From the NCBI RefSeq assembly GCF_000247695.1, contig NW_004624776.1, positions 11,356,593 through 11,420,592 of the forward strand: a stretch of DNA of 64,000 nt. Reading direction: 5' to 3'. Within the stretch, counting starts at the first letter, position 1, and each line of letters begins with the position of its first letter. This DNA is from Heterocephalus glaber. Lineage: Eukaryota > Chordata > Mammalia > Rodentia > Bathyergidae. Positions 34,401 through 41,257 of this stretch are shown piece by piece. The notes beneath the pieces were generated by a model. That model searched no databases. It was not told the origin of the DNA and worked only from the letters and a program-made list of their open reading frames with translations. A program made the translations under genes and the position numbers.

Positions 34401-36678
34401 CTAGCTCTACATCTGAAGAGATTTAAATATATGGATCAGCTTCATCGATATGCAAAACTTTCTTATCGGGTAGTTTTTCCTTTAGAACTCCGCCTGTTTA
34501 ACACTTCAGGTGATGCAACCAACCCTGACCGAATGTACGACCTTGTTGCTGTTGTGGTTCACTGTGGAAGGTAATTGCAACTCTGGGGATGTGGTAATGA
34601 ATAGAGCAGAGAGCATTCAGTATGTTCATGAGTGATGTGAATTTTAAGTGTTCTTTATCCTTCTCAAGATAAATTTTATTCAAAATGGATTTTTCAGATG
34701 TACATTTTATTTTTTCTTAGAGCTTTCTATATATTAAATTATTGCCTTAGTTTTTATTCCTATTATTTAAATATTATTCTAAGGGTATTATGTTTTGTGT
34801 TCCTTAAGTCTCTTTTGTTTTTTATTGTTTGCTTATTTTTTGGTGGTTGTTGGTAAAATGATGCTGCCTAAATAAATTTTACAAAATAAATCATTTCTGA
34901 GACTAATTGGATATGTTCCTCTTGTTAATGGTTATGAAAAGCATTTAAAAGGTTTTGGAAATACTCTTCAAAAACCATTTTTCTGATTTTACTAGTGAGT
35001 GTATTTTTCATTTCTTATTAGCCAGTTTAGTATGCAGGCTCATTTTTATTCTCTTTTCTAGCAGTGGTTTGCCTGTTTTCCCTGCATGGATAGATATGTA
35101 TTTATACTTATTAATTTACAAAATAACAAAAAATTTCCAGACTATAAGAGCATCACATAATTAAAACTTGTATTTGCAACATAAAGTCTTCATTGACTGC
35201 ATATAATTCCTTTAATAATTTTAAAACAGGTCACTTGTCCTTTTTCCCAAGTTTTGGAAAACTTGTAGTAATTATTTGATTCTAAATTTGGATTCCATTT
35301 CACATCAGTGTAGTTTTATCTTTTGGGGTGAGGAAAATAGGTAAGGAATATTTTATTCTAGTTTCCCTATAGAACATGAAATTTAGAGCATGAAAGAATA
35401 ATATGAATAGGCATAGTAAGAAATTAACTCTTCTTTTTCTTCTTTTGTTTTAGTGGTCCCAATCGAGGACATTATATTGCAATAGTTAAGAGTCATGATT
35501 TTTGGTTGTTGTTTGATGATGACATTGTAGAAGTAAGTAGTTTCTTAATTTTTTTAAAGTTGTGAATATATTTAGTTCTTCACTTTCTCAGTCATATGAC
35601 TGGTGATGAATATTAGACAAATGTCCAGGTCTTTAGATTATAGTTTAATTTTACCTTTTTATTTCATAATGTCCAAGCCCAGTGCTTGGATGGCTAACCA
35701 ACCTTTAATAACTAGAATAAATAAGGGAAACCTTTCACTAATAGAACTAGTTTCCAAGAAAGTCTTTCATTACTTTTAAAGAGCTATGTAATATACATAA
35801 AGAACAAAAATGTTAAACAACTTGATGAGTTTATATTTGCATGAGCAGACATACTTGTCAGTCACTAGCCAGATCAAAATGCAGTATATTTTCAGTACTC
35901 TAGCAGGCTCCTCCTCCTCGGTTAATACACACACCTGTCCCCACCTCTTCCCTCTATCCCCTGGAACTGACTATTGTATTTAGAAAATTAATCATTGTGA
36001 TTAATTTTGCCTGTGTTGCAGTATAAGTGGATTTATACAGAATGCCTTCTTTTGGGTCTGGCTTTCTTCACTCATTACTATATTGTGAGATTCCCTCTCA
36101 TTATTGCTATAGTAGTTGTTGTTTTTCCTCGCTTTGTAATTTTTCTATTTTATGAACATACCAAGTGAGAAATTTGTCTTTTTGTCAGTTATTCACCATT
36201 ATGAACAAAAGTCTTTTGATCATCCTTGCACAAGTCTTTTATTAGATGTATGCACTCACTTTTCTTGCATTTTACATTAGGTTGGACCATTGGAAATTGC
36301 CACTTTTGTAGGTCTAAAATGATTGAAATTACTGTGTTTCATGTGTTTAACCTATACCTAGAGGTAGAATTGCTGGATCAAAGAGTAGCTGAACATTCAG
36401 CTTCAGAAGTATTGTTTAATATTTTTTTCAAAGTGTCTGTACCATTTTACACACCTACCAGCTGTGTAGGAAGAGTTCATTCTCACCAGTGCTTGATATT
36501 GTCATTTTTTAAAATTTAAGCTATTCTGTTTGCTCAGAGTTCACATATATATTAATATTTGCATTTTGCCTCACAGAAAATAGATGCACAAGCTATTGAA
36601 GAATTCTACGGGTTGACATCAGATATTTCAAAGAACTCTGAATCTGGTTACATCCTTTTCTATCAGTCTCGGGACTGA
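10237..36678 (+). CDS. USP12: USP12, ubiquitin carboxyl-terminal hydrolase 12 (exons 3-9, partial at the 5' end)
   Basis: USP12 is a cysteine protease of the USP family that removes ubiquitin from substrates such as histones H2A/H2B. It is nearly inactive alone and is switched on by the WD-repeat partners WDR48 (UAF1) and WDR20 (family knowledge). The spliced exons give 984 nt, that is 327 codons and a TGA, in one uninterrupted frame. Using human numbering (43 residues upstream of the window), the Cys box starts at Phe44 with catalytic Cys48 at 10249-10251. The QQDAHEF motif is in the second exon. His317 of the GHY box is at 35470-35472 and Asp333 at 35518-35520. The zinc knuckle is Cys186/Cys189 and Cys233/Cys236. 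The paralogue USP46 is excluded because the linker reads [16 protein letters not shown], the zinc loop has CEEC, and the protein ends in QSRD. The promoter and first 43 codons lie outside the window. Confidence 0.97.
10795..10985 (-). repeat. MIR fossil SINE
   Basis: On + it shows the reverse-complement MIR order: TTAACTCATTTTATCCTCTC, then a degraded GAGGTAxx region and GACCCAAGTTGTACC near the CORE. It is diverged and its limits are approximate. Confidence 0.5.
11660..12250 (-). repeat. L2 LINE fragment
   Basis: On + it has the typical reverse L2 sequence: GTGCCAAGCACTGTCTAGGC, followed by AGGCAGTTGGAGCAGC, GAAGCCATTTGAAGATC and a late GAGCAGTTGGGTGGTGTG. No reading frame is left. Confidence 0.6.
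12508..12700 (-). repeat. L2 3' end with TTCA microsatellite
   Basis: It begins with TTCATTCATTCATTCATTTATTCA, the reverse complement of the L2 3' terminal TGAATGAA repeat. GTTCTGTTTTAAGTGCCAGG follows, the inner 3' UTR of L2. Confidence 0.6.
12950..13092 (+). repeat. L2 3' end with GAAT microsatellite
   Basis: It reads ACTGTCAGTTCCATGACGG, then GTATTCCCAGCACATAATCC and TGGCACATAGTAGGTGCTTAC, and ends TGAATGAATGAATGAAT. This is the plus-strand L2 3' UTR. It and the 12508-12700 copy are tail to tail. Confidence 0.8.
13177..13330 (+). mobile_element. B1 SINE
   Basis: It has a plus-strand B1 head (GGGTGGTAGTGCACTCCTG), the AGGTTGAGGCAGGAGGGTTG box and the rodent internal duplication. It ends ACCCTGTCTCAAAAG plus an A tail. 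Confidence 0.85.
14312..14366. repeat. A/T-only insert between a perfect 12-bp duplication
   Basis: GTAATTGACTTT occurs at 14312-14323 and again at 14355-14366. The 31 bp between consist only of A and T, mostly T runs. This looks like the tail-only remnant of a retroposed element in minus orientation, although replication slippage could make a similar structure. Confidence 0.55.
16018..16215 (-). repeat. MIR fossil SINE
   Basis: On + it reads TTTGAGCACTTGCAGTG, TTTAATCTTCATAATAACC, TTTGAGGCAGACATTATCG and GATGAGAAACTGTACCTTAG. This is the reverse-complement MIR in full order. Confidence 0.75.
16245..16446 (-). mobile_element. B1-dID SINE
   Basis: On + an ID-like half (GAATTGAACCCAGGTTCTTG, then CACTCTACCAATGAGC) is followed by a reverse B1 with GAGGCAGGATCTCTGTG and a worn GTAAAGTTACAGACATGCACC head. 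Confidence 0.75.
17080..17205 (+). repeat. MIR fossil SINE
   Basis: On + it reads GCAATGTGACTTTACCCTC, TTTTGTCATTGTAAAATAAG and CACCTGGTTATTAAGAG, which follows the MIR core (GTGACCTTGGGCAAG, CATCTGTAAAATGGG) with many changes. Confidence 0.6.
17385..17600. repeat. MER5A-like hAT fossil
   Basis: The central part AGCAGAGTCACCTGGAGGGC and CTGAATCAGACTCACTGGG resembles MER5A (AGAATCACCTGGGGAGC, AATCAGAATCTCTGGGG). Both ends are worn, so the limits are approximate. Confidence 0.5.
17926..18155 (+). CDS. USP12: USP12 coding exon (probable exon 4): QQDAHEF motif and first zinc Cys pair
   Basis: This exon is 230 nt: it completes Glu115 and encodes residues 116-191, ending in phase 0. The acceptor is TTTTTAG ending at 17925 and the donor GTAAGT starts at 18156, close to consensus. 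It contains [20 protein letters not shown], the QQD box of USP enzymes. After that come a charged Lys/Glu/Gln stretch and an Asn-rich linker, then RCLTCET with zinc ligands Cys186 (18138-18140) and Cys189 (18147-18149). The Asn-rich linker is the most diagnostic difference from USP46. Confidence 0.97.
18462..18925 (+). mobile_element. TcMar-Tigger type DNA transposon fragment (MER44/Zombi-like)
   Basis: It begins TGTCTCTTAACGAGGATAC, then TTAGGTGATTTC-like GTGATTTCATCATTGTGG and CTCAAACCTAGATAGC. Later come TCAGCTCCATTATAATCTTAC and GACCACTCGTGTGGTC. The element is in the opposite orientation to the related copy at 2636-3058. It has no transposase frame. Confidence 0.7.
19775..20160 (-). mobile_element. 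MaLR-type LTR
   Basis: On + it reads GTAGTCATTTTCCCATCACTG, CAAAATACCCAATACC, GAGGTTTATTTTGGCTCAC, GGCCCCACCTCCTAAAAGC and CACTAATGGATTAATC. This is the reverse complement of a MST/THE-like MaLR LTR. It is a solo LTR with no internal region seen. Confidence 0.75.
20830..21450 (+). repeat. L2 LINE fragment
   Basis: The order TTCCATTTATATTATCATG, CTGAGTCCAAGTCCAAATC, TCTAGCCTAGATGTTTTCC matches the late ORF2/3' region of L2 (GATGACTCCCAAATTTATATCTCC, AGCCCAGACCTCTCCC). It is heavily decayed. Confidence 0.5.
21462..21620 (-). mobile_element. B1-dID SINE, shortened
   Basis: On + a part ID (GAGAATTGAACCCAGGG, CATGTGCTAGATAAATC) runs into a reverse B1: ACAAAGTTGCCCAGGC, GATCTTGTGATCCTCC, GAATTACAGGCCTGCATC. 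Confidence 0.75.
21717..21800 (-). mobile_element. ID-type SINE, young variant
   Basis: On + it reads GTACTGGGGATCGAACTC, GGGACCTTGTGCTTGTGAGG and CACAGAGCTAAATCCCTGG. The perfect target duplication AATGGCATCTT is at 21707-21717 and 21802-21812 (its last base overlaps the T tail). Confidence 0.9.
22577..22653 (+). CDS. USP12: USP12 coding exon (probable exon 5)
   Basis: This exon is 77 nt: residues 192-216 plus two bases of Arg217. It encodes [20 protein letters not shown], the strand region of the USP fingers subdomain, ending in HCLR. The acceptor is TTTTTACAG and the donor is GTATGT at 22654. It is separated from the next exon by only 98 bp. Confidence 0.96.
22654..22751 (+). other. USP12: USP12 short intron of 98 bp (probable intron 5)
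   Basis: This intron runs from GTATGT at 22654 to ACACAG at 22751. It is AT-rich and has no repeat. At 98 bp it is by far the smallest intron of the gene in this window, so its two exons are probably recognised together by intron definition (inference). Confidence 0.95.
22752..22835 (+). CDS. USP12: USP12 coding exon (probable exon 6): second zinc Cys pair
   Basis: This exon is 84 nt: it completes Arg217, encodes residues 218-244 and gives two bases of Arg245. It contains the CEEC zinc ligands Cys233 (22798-22800) and Cys236 (22807-22809). USP46 as recalled has CETC there. The acceptor ACACAG ends at 22751 and the donor GTAATT starts at 22836. The next exon is 11.5 kb away. Confidence 0.96.
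23270..24960 (-). mobile_element. Old L1 (L1M-type) 3' fragment, split by an LTR
   Basis: On + it shows reverse L1M 3' UTR sequence: TTTATAGAATGTCCTTTG, TGGGTTTGTCTTGTGTTTTC and GACAGGAATCTTTTAAAAG. After a gap come GTATGGACCCAAGGATTCC, CAATGTGTTATAATCC, TTCAGGCTGCCTCCTATG and CACTAGATATCCTAGGC. An LTR-like block at about 23815-24215 interrupts it. Confidence 0.65.
23815..24215 (-). mobile_element. ERVL-like LTR (MLT2-like) inside the old L1
   Basis: On + it reads TTTATTACAGGGAAAGGATAC, CCAGGCAAACTTCCAGAAG, TAGGGTCACACAAAACAC, GAATTCCTCCAGCA, TTTTTATTGGGGACCAGTC and CTTCTCAGATACCATCTAAGG. This matches my memory of an ERVL-class LTR in reverse. The family name is uncertain. It has no coding content. 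Confidence 0.5.
26865..27050 (+). mobile_element. B1-dID SINE inside the L1
   Basis: A B1 part (GGCTGGGTGGTGTGTATG, GTAATCCCATTGCTCTAGG, GACTCTGCCTCAAAATAAT) is followed directly by an ID-like part (GGGCTGGGATGTAGCTCAG, GGGTTCAAACTCCTGACC). Target duplications CAATGGCA (26857-26864) and CAGTGCCA (27051-27058) flank it. Confidence 0.85.
27059..27082. repeat. Poly(T) run of 24
   Basis: An uninterrupted T run lies directly after the B1-dID target duplication, inside L1 sequence that normally has only a short T run there. It is probably a slippage-expanded mononucleotide tract. Confidence 0.8.
28323..28419 (+). mobile_element. ID-type SINE, young variant, inside the L1 3' end
   Basis: It reads GGGCCAGGGATTTATTTAGC, then GGTTCCACCGCCTGCC, CAGGCGCAAGGTCCTGAG and GATCCCTAGTACC plus an A-rich tail. 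The 16-bp duplication AAAATAGACTCTTAGA is at 28307-28322 and, with only a one-base boundary shift in the tail, at 28420-28435. Confidence 0.93.
28672..28815 (-). mobile_element. B1 SINE
   Basis: On + it reads GAAACAAGGTCTTGCTGTG, two tandem CAGGCTGGCCT copies (the internal duplication) and CTCCCGAGTGCTGGGATTAC, and ends CACCATACCCAGC. TATAAATAT repeats on both sides. Confidence 0.9.
30280..30870 (-). mobile_element. L1 ORF2 fragment, antisense
   Basis: On + it shows reverse L1 ORF2 sequence: CTTGAAATTTATTGAGACTTC, AACTTGGTGAATGTCC, GAAGAATGTGTAGTCTGC, TTCCATAAATGTCAGTTTC and AAAGTCTACTTTGTCTAATA. It is decayed. Confidence 0.65.
31245..31407 (+). mobile_element. B1 SINE
   Basis: A plus-strand B1 with GTGTAGTGGCACATTCCTAT and GGCTGAGGCAGGAGGATCAC. 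The internal duplication appears as TTTGAGGTCAGCCTG and TTTGAGGCCAGCCTG. An ACAAACAAAC-type tail ends it. Confidence 0.9.
31579..31669 (-). mobile_element. ID-type SINE, young variant
   Basis: On + it reads GGTACCAGGGATCGAACTC, TGAGGCAGGTGGCGGAACC and CTAAGCTAAATCCCCAGCC. The perfect 15-bp target duplication AATTCTCTTTTTCTT is at 31564-31578 and 31670-31684. Confidence 0.95.
32689..32775 (-). mobile_element. ID-type SINE, young variant
   Basis: On + it reads GATACTAGGGACCACACTC, TGAGGCAGGCGCCGGAACC and CTGAGCTAAATCCCCAG. The perfect 15-bp duplication GAATTCAGTATTTCT is at 32674-32688 and 32776-32790. Confidence 0.95.
32985..33065 (+). mobile_element. ID-type SINE, young variant
   Basis: It reads GGTCCGGGGATTTAGCTCAG, then GGTTCCAGTACCTGCCTC and GGTCCCGAGTTCGATCCCC. 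The duplication AAGAAACGAG (32975-32984) / AAGAAATGAG (33066-33075) flanks it. It faces the minus-strand copy 209 bp upstream. Confidence 0.92.
33722..33805 (+). mobile_element. ID-type SINE, young variant
   Basis: It reads GGGCCGGGGATTTAGCTCAT, GGTTCCGCAGCCTGCC and AGTGCAAGGTCCCAAGTTC, with a tail of A and C. Flanks AAAAACAACTTCTG and AAAAAACAACCTGC form an imperfect target duplication. Confidence 0.9.
34373..34570 (+). CDS. USP12: USP12 coding exon (probable exon 7): palm region
   Basis: This exon is 198 nt: it completes Arg245, encodes residues 246-310 and gives two bases of Ser311. It reads [20 protein letters not shown], the conserved hydrophobic strand of the USP palm, followed by the [10 protein letters not shown] and [11 protein letters not shown] segments. 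The tract before the acceptor is TTTTTAATAG and the donor GTAATT starts at 34571. One residue differs from my memory of human USP12: RYAKLSYR here against RYTKLSYR. Confidence 0.97.
34571..35453 (+). other. USP12: USP12 intron (probable intron 7), 883 bp
   Basis: This GT-AG intron is AT-rich, with no repeat family recognised in it. Its acceptor is preceded by a long uninterrupted pyrimidine-rich tract. Confidence 0.95.
35454..35532 (+). CDS. USP12: USP12 coding exon (probable exon 8): catalytic His and Asp
   Basis: This exon is 79 nt: it completes Ser311 and encodes residues 312-337, ending in phase 0. It holds the His box [17 protein letters not shown] with His317 at 35470-35472, and the LLFDDDIVE strand with Asp333 at 35518-35520. 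The acceptor follows a long pyrimidine tract ending TTTTAG at 35453. The donor is a strong GTAAGTAG at 35533. Confidence 0.97.
35533..36576 (+). other. USP12: USP12 intron (probable intron 8), 1044 bp
   Basis: This is a GT-AG intron. The first 300 bp are unassigned and the rest is mostly an old antisense L1 3' fragment (about 35850-36525), listed separately. Confidence 0.95.
35850..36525 (-). mobile_element. Old L1 3' fragment, antisense, in the last USP12 intron
   Basis: On + it shows TAAGTGGATTTATACAGAATG, TCTGGCTTTCTTCACTC, AGAGGTAGAATTGCTGGATC and TTTTACACACCTACCAGC, the reverse of an L1M-type ORF2 3' end. It ends about 50 bp before the last exon. Confidence 0.65.
36577..36678 (+). CDS. 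USP12: USP12 last coding exon (probable exon 9) with stop codon
   Basis: The coding part of this exon is 102 nt: residues 338-370 and a TGA stop at 36676-36678. It encodes the [19 protein letters not shown] helix and the C-terminal [10 protein letters not shown] strand. The final Asp supports USP12; USP46 as recalled ends in Glu. The acceptor is GCCTCACAG ending at 36576. An old L1 fragment fills the last ~700 bp of the intron before it, stopping about 50 bp short of the exon. Confidence 0.97.
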   Translation, partial: KIDAQAIEEFYGLTSDISKNSESGYILFYQSRD

Positions 36679-36807
36679 GGAGGACCATGATGAAGAGATA
36701 CTTTCTGCCTAATTTCTTCTCAGGTTATTTTGGAAAAGATCAAGCACTGAATTTTCAAGAAAAGAGAAATGCAGGAAGCTCAGGGGGCAGTAGCATACTT
36801 TGCACAC

Positions 36808-36813
36808 AATAAA
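36808..36813 (+). terminator. USP12: Candidate proximal poly(A) signal AATAAA of USP12
   Basis: A canonical AATAAA lies 130 nt after the stop codon, in the context CACACAATAAAGCAAAG. A GT/T-rich stretch follows within about 50 nt. Use of this site would give a very short 3' UTR. Confidence 0.4.
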
Positions 36814-39192
36814 GCAAAGACTATGGATTAACAAGCCCTTCCTATCATGGTGTTGATTTATTTGCTCAGGTATCATGCTGTCTGTGCAGTTCCATACAAC
36901 AAGGACATGAAATCAGAGATAACAGCTCCTCTTGTAAAACAGCCTTCCAGATATTGACATGCATTTTCTCTTTATAAATTGCACCAATAATAATTTGAAT
37001 TCCTTGGGGGTGCAGTAGGAAGAATTGGAATATGTGCTGGCTTGTATCGATAATGTAAAGAGATGATTTTGAACACACTGCACAGATGCCCGGGGTTGGT
37101 ATGTGTAGAAGCATATTCAGTGTCTTTTTAAGCATAAACCAGAAATACTTTTGGGCCCAACACTTGCAGTTGCCTTCCTGACTTACAAACCTAACAGTAG
37201 AATCCAGTGTCAGGAAGACAAATATGTTTTGCTTCTCTGAAGAAGCTTATAATAATATACAGTGTATGTATATGTAGGGAACAATTGGTCAGAAGTGGCT
37301 TTTTGTTTCCCCAAGGGGAAAGACTGGCTTTGTAATTATAATTTTTTCCTTATTTATTTTACTTAAAACTGGTAGAGACTTAATTATTATATGAAGTGCC
37401 CATGATTCTGTCAGTAAATTTTAGCCTATTTTTTATTAGTTTTGTCAGTTTAAATACTCTTTTTGTTTGTTTCTGTTTTTAAGGGGAATTTTAAATTCTA
37501 TCTGAAATCAGTAAGAGAGCTTGAGAAAAATTGCAATGAGAGGAGGTAAATATTCTTTTTCAGGAGGAACTGATATCTCTGGCTCAATATTTGTTCTTTT
37601 GTCATAGTTTATAAGTCATTTATTTTATTCAGCTTTAATTTCAGTAAAATAAAAATTTAAAAATTCCCTAGAGTTGTTGGAATGATTAAAAGAAATTCTG
37701 GTGCAGTGGTGATGTACTGGTCTTTAGAATTCTTAAATAGTCTGATGTTTCAAATTGAGCCTTGCTCAAAAATTCATGTCATCTAAGTTATTTTCAAATA
37801 TCTTGTTTTTTTAACTTTGGTTAAAAAGTAATATATTCATCATAACCCTAGCAGCCTGGATTGTGGCTGAAAACACCTTCTGAAGATTACATTTTGATTA
37901 GATAGGCCAGTAATTTTTTAAAAAAAGAAAAAAGGCCATTTTTCCCCCTGTGACTTTACAGATTGATTGGAAGAACGTTCAGAAATTAAAATTTATATTT
38001 TTCATTTTGCTGGGGTTTTTAAGAAGTAATATGTGTGAAGTAAAATGTACATCATTGCAGTTGGTATTTTTCCATGCATCAGTAAGTTGTCTGACAGTGG
38101 CACAATGTAACTTGCAGAGAATAATTGAAAATTGCTTTCAAAATAATAGCAATTAGGCATTGGACGTTTCTTATCAGAAGGAGTAATTTTTTTAGTTTTC
38201 TAAAGTTATTTTACTAAAACTGTTGACAAGAAAAAAAAGATGTTTCTTGTGCTGCTATTAACATTTCTTATCCATATCTTTTAGCTCAGGAAATGACTTC
38301 ACCTATTTGTCCCATAAACAGATCGTTAACAGGGTTACTTAGCTTATTGGGCTGCTTAGACAGATGTGCTGAAAATTACAATATTTGGTGTTTATACTAA
38401 ATATCAAAAAATATTTTGACAAATTCATTTTTAGGATACAGCTTCTCTTACCCTAGCTGAAATTGTTTTGTACAAATTACACATAGCCTGTCTGATCTGC
38501 CAACATTACACAGAGAATCAACAACCAAGAACATGGGGGAAGTCAGAGGAGTAGAAGAGCTTGTATTTTGAGAGCTTAAACCGAATTGTTGTGGAATTTA
38601 AAGTTGTATTTTTACAGGTTTCTGTAAAGAAAAAGGATATGGTGAAGCACAGTTAGTTTTAACATCAGCTAGGCCACAGCAAGTATAAAGATAGATGAAG
38701 TCATTTGCATAAAGGTACAACATTGAAATACTGTATTGAGTTTTGTGCGTTTTCACATTTAAAAAATCCATACAGGCAAAGCAAGTTAAATTTCATGTTA
38801 CAGCAACTTCTAACATTTGTATTGAGTTCCATGGTCGTCACATACTTTGTTCACATTTACACTGTATTTCATCATGTGATTTGTCATAGGAGGGACTATG
38901 ACTGATGGTTCTAAATTTATTTTTTACTCTTAGTGCAGCTGGATATAAGTAAAATGTTCTGAAGCTTATCAGAAGCTCAATATACTTTTAAAATATATAG
39001 GGTTAGGGTTGGGGAGATAAAAATACAGGTATAGTAAGTAAGAAAAGTGACCCATCTAGAAAGCATTGTGAGGTTGTGTGTGGGTTGGCTGTGATTAAAA
39101 TAAGGAGCAGGTTAAAATTGTAAATGGGGCTGATTTGCTATATATCTATGTACATGTTTGTTGGGATAGCTGTCCCATATTTTGTATATTGG

Positions 39193-39198
39193 AATAAA
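39193..39198 (+). terminator. USP12: Candidate distal poly(A) signal AATAAA of USP12
   Basis: A canonical AATAAA lies 2.5 kb after the stop, at the end of the repeat-free block and shortly before ordinary repeat-laden DNA resumes. It is my preferred distal end of the transcript. A further AATAAA within an A-rich stretch lies at 37648-37653. Confidence 0.45.
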
Positions 39199-39487
39199 GA
39201 TTTCTATAAATTATCTTAACTAAAAGTAAATACTCTAAATTAAGTTCCACTTCTAAGTCACATGGCTTCTGTCTTGGAAATTTTATGAACTACAGGAGCC
39301 AGAAGGCTTAGGAAAGGGGAGGGAAGATGTTGTACTATATGGGTCTTGTGGCTTCTAACCATCAATATAGGTTGTTTTCTTTCTCTGATGGCAGTAGGAA
39401 GACCTCATTCTCATAATATACTACTCTTGATGCTTTATTTTAAAGATACTTTTCATTAAAGATTCTCTCATGAGGTGTTTGGCTGGG

Positions 39488-39712
39488 AGCTGGGAGGCTA
39501 AGGTGCTCAGGTCCTGGCTCTTCAGTGAACTTAACTGTGTGACCTTGGGCAAGTCACTTAACCTCTCTGTGCTTCAGTCTCCCTGTTTTGTAAAATGGGA
39601 GTAATACCTACCTCACAGGGTTGTTGTGGGGATTAATTAGAAATAATGTCTGTAAAGCATTTAAGGTTCTTGAAGAAGGCGCTATATAAATACAAAATAA
39701 TATCTATTAAAA
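39488..39712 (+). repeat. MIR SINE, well preserved
   Basis: On + it reads GTGTGACCTTGGGCAAGTC, ACTTAACCTCTCTGTGCTTC, TTTTGTAAAATGGGAGTAAT and CTCACAGGGTTGTTGTGGGG. Near its end is AAGGCGCTATATAAATAC. This is the full MIR order with few changes in the core. Confidence 0.9.
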
Positions 39713-39914
39713 TTGGTTTATTTGTGCTTGTGGGGTTTTTTTTCTTTTTTACTAAAATGTATTTGCAAATTAGAAATTCACATTATGGAAATTGTGTTGC
39801 TGTTTTTGCACAAGTTAGTATTTTTGTTATCTGAAGAGATTTTCTCTAGAAGAGCATTGCAGTTATATGAACCAGTACTCTGTATATGCCTGTATTGAAT
39901 TAACACATAGCTTG

Positions 39915-40273
39915 CTGTGATGGTCTGCTTCCTGTTGCTATGACAAAACATCTGAGATAATTTAAACAGAAAAGGTTTTGGCTTGCACTTTCACAGGTTT
40001 CAGTACCTGGTTGTTTGGCATTATTGTTTTTGGGTCTGTGATAAGATAGAGCAGCATGGTGGGAGAGTGTGTGGTATAAACAGGATGCAAAATAAAGAGA
40101 GAAGGGGCCAGGGTGTCAGTGTCCCTTCCAAGGGCACAGCATACTTCCATGACCTCACTTCCTCCCACCAGGGCTTGCCCCCTAAAGATTCCACCACCTC
40201 CCGGTATCCCCAGTGGTTGGCAGCCAACCCTTCAACACATAGGCCTTTGGGTGACACTCCAGATCTAAACTAA
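39915..40273 (-). mobile_element. MaLR-type LTR
   Basis: On + it reads TGGTCTGCTTCCTGTTGC, TGACAAAACATCTGAGATAA, CCATGACCTCACTTCCTCC and CACCACCTCCCGGTATCC. This is the reverse complement of a MST-like MaLR LTR. It lies about 700 bp after the inferred end of USP12. Confidence 0.7.
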
Positions 40274-40870
40274 GACACTTCTGTTTGTCTCTATTTATTT
40301 TTATATTTAGAATCATAAATTTTTTACCTGAAAGGTCGCAGTTGTACCATTCCTCCTCTTTACAGTGTAGTAATTGCTCCTGTAGATTCTGTTTAACGTT
40401 TGCTTAGTTGACCTGTCCTTGAGTACTTTGAGCCTGTTCCACTTCTGAGTAAGTTGGATTGTTATTAATGTTCCTGTCATTTCTAGTCCATCCTCATTCT
40501 CCTAGCATGTCTTCTGTTGCCAGCACTGACCTTTGTATTAATAGGAAGTTCAAAGACTTCGTCATTGTTGGGGGCCCTGTTCTGGAAACACTTGTTTATT
40601 TAGATCTCTGAATGTTCTCAGAATAAACAGCACAAGCAAATAAGACTGTCAGTGAAGACCTAAGGTGGCATTTTCTTCTCTAAGCATCTGTATTGCATAC
40701 TTCATATTGAACTTTTGGTAAGTGAAATCTTGTATATCCAAGAGTTTTTCATGAACTGTTGAAAAGCCTTAAAAATGCTTCCCCACGTCTTGTTTTAAAT
40801 TCGCTTATTACTAGTACCTGTGTGTTTAGCATTTTGGTTTTTTCCTACCTCTCATTATTATGTTTTCTTT

Positions 40871-40962
40871 GTTTTCTTTTCTTTTTTGGTACCAGGGATC
40901 AAACCTGGGACCTTGTGCTTGCGAGGCAGGCAGCAGAACCACTGAGCTAAATCCCTGGTCCT
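40871..40962 (-). mobile_element. ID-type SINE, young variant
   Basis: On + it reads GGTACCAGGGATCAAACC, TGCGAGGCAGGCAGCAGAACC and CTGAGCTAAATCCCTGG. The perfect 17-bp duplication ATTATTATGTTTTCTTT is at 40854-40870 and 40963-40979. Confidence 0.95.
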
Positions 40963-41257
40963 ATTATTATGTTTTCTTTCACAGCATACTACCTCTGCTC
41001 ACTCTCCAGAGCTGCTACAGTGAGAACCCATCATTTTTGAGTGATAGCTTGCTATGTGATTGGTTCAGTACTTGGCATTTTACTTCATTTGATGTCAACC
41101 TCAGTGGCAACATCTACTGGGTAGTGATACCCTCGTTTTATAAAAGAATCTACAGGTCTTTAGTAATTTTCCGAGAATCTCACCGTCTGGAAAGCATCAG
41201 ATATAGTATAATGTAGGTGCCCAAGCTTTTATCTTTTACCTGTCAGTATCAAAGGAT

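Larger units (their letters stand above)
36679..39220 (+). other. USP12: Probable USP12 3' UTR (inferred extent)
   Basis: The 2.5 kb after the stop codon contains no SINE, LINE, LTR or DNA transposon that I can recognise. The DNA on both sides is dense with them. Such a gap is what selection on a long 3' UTR would leave. Candidate poly(A) signals AATAAA lie at 36808-36813, 37648-37653 and 39193-39198. The repeat-free block ends soon after the last one, and a MIR begins near 39488. The end point is inferred from these two facts and is not proven. Confidence 0.6.

Noticed and set aside
38998..39016. GGGTTAGGGTTGGGG, telomere-like
   Set aside because: It has fewer than three repeat units and lies in the probable 3' UTR. 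It is too short to mean an interstitial telomere.
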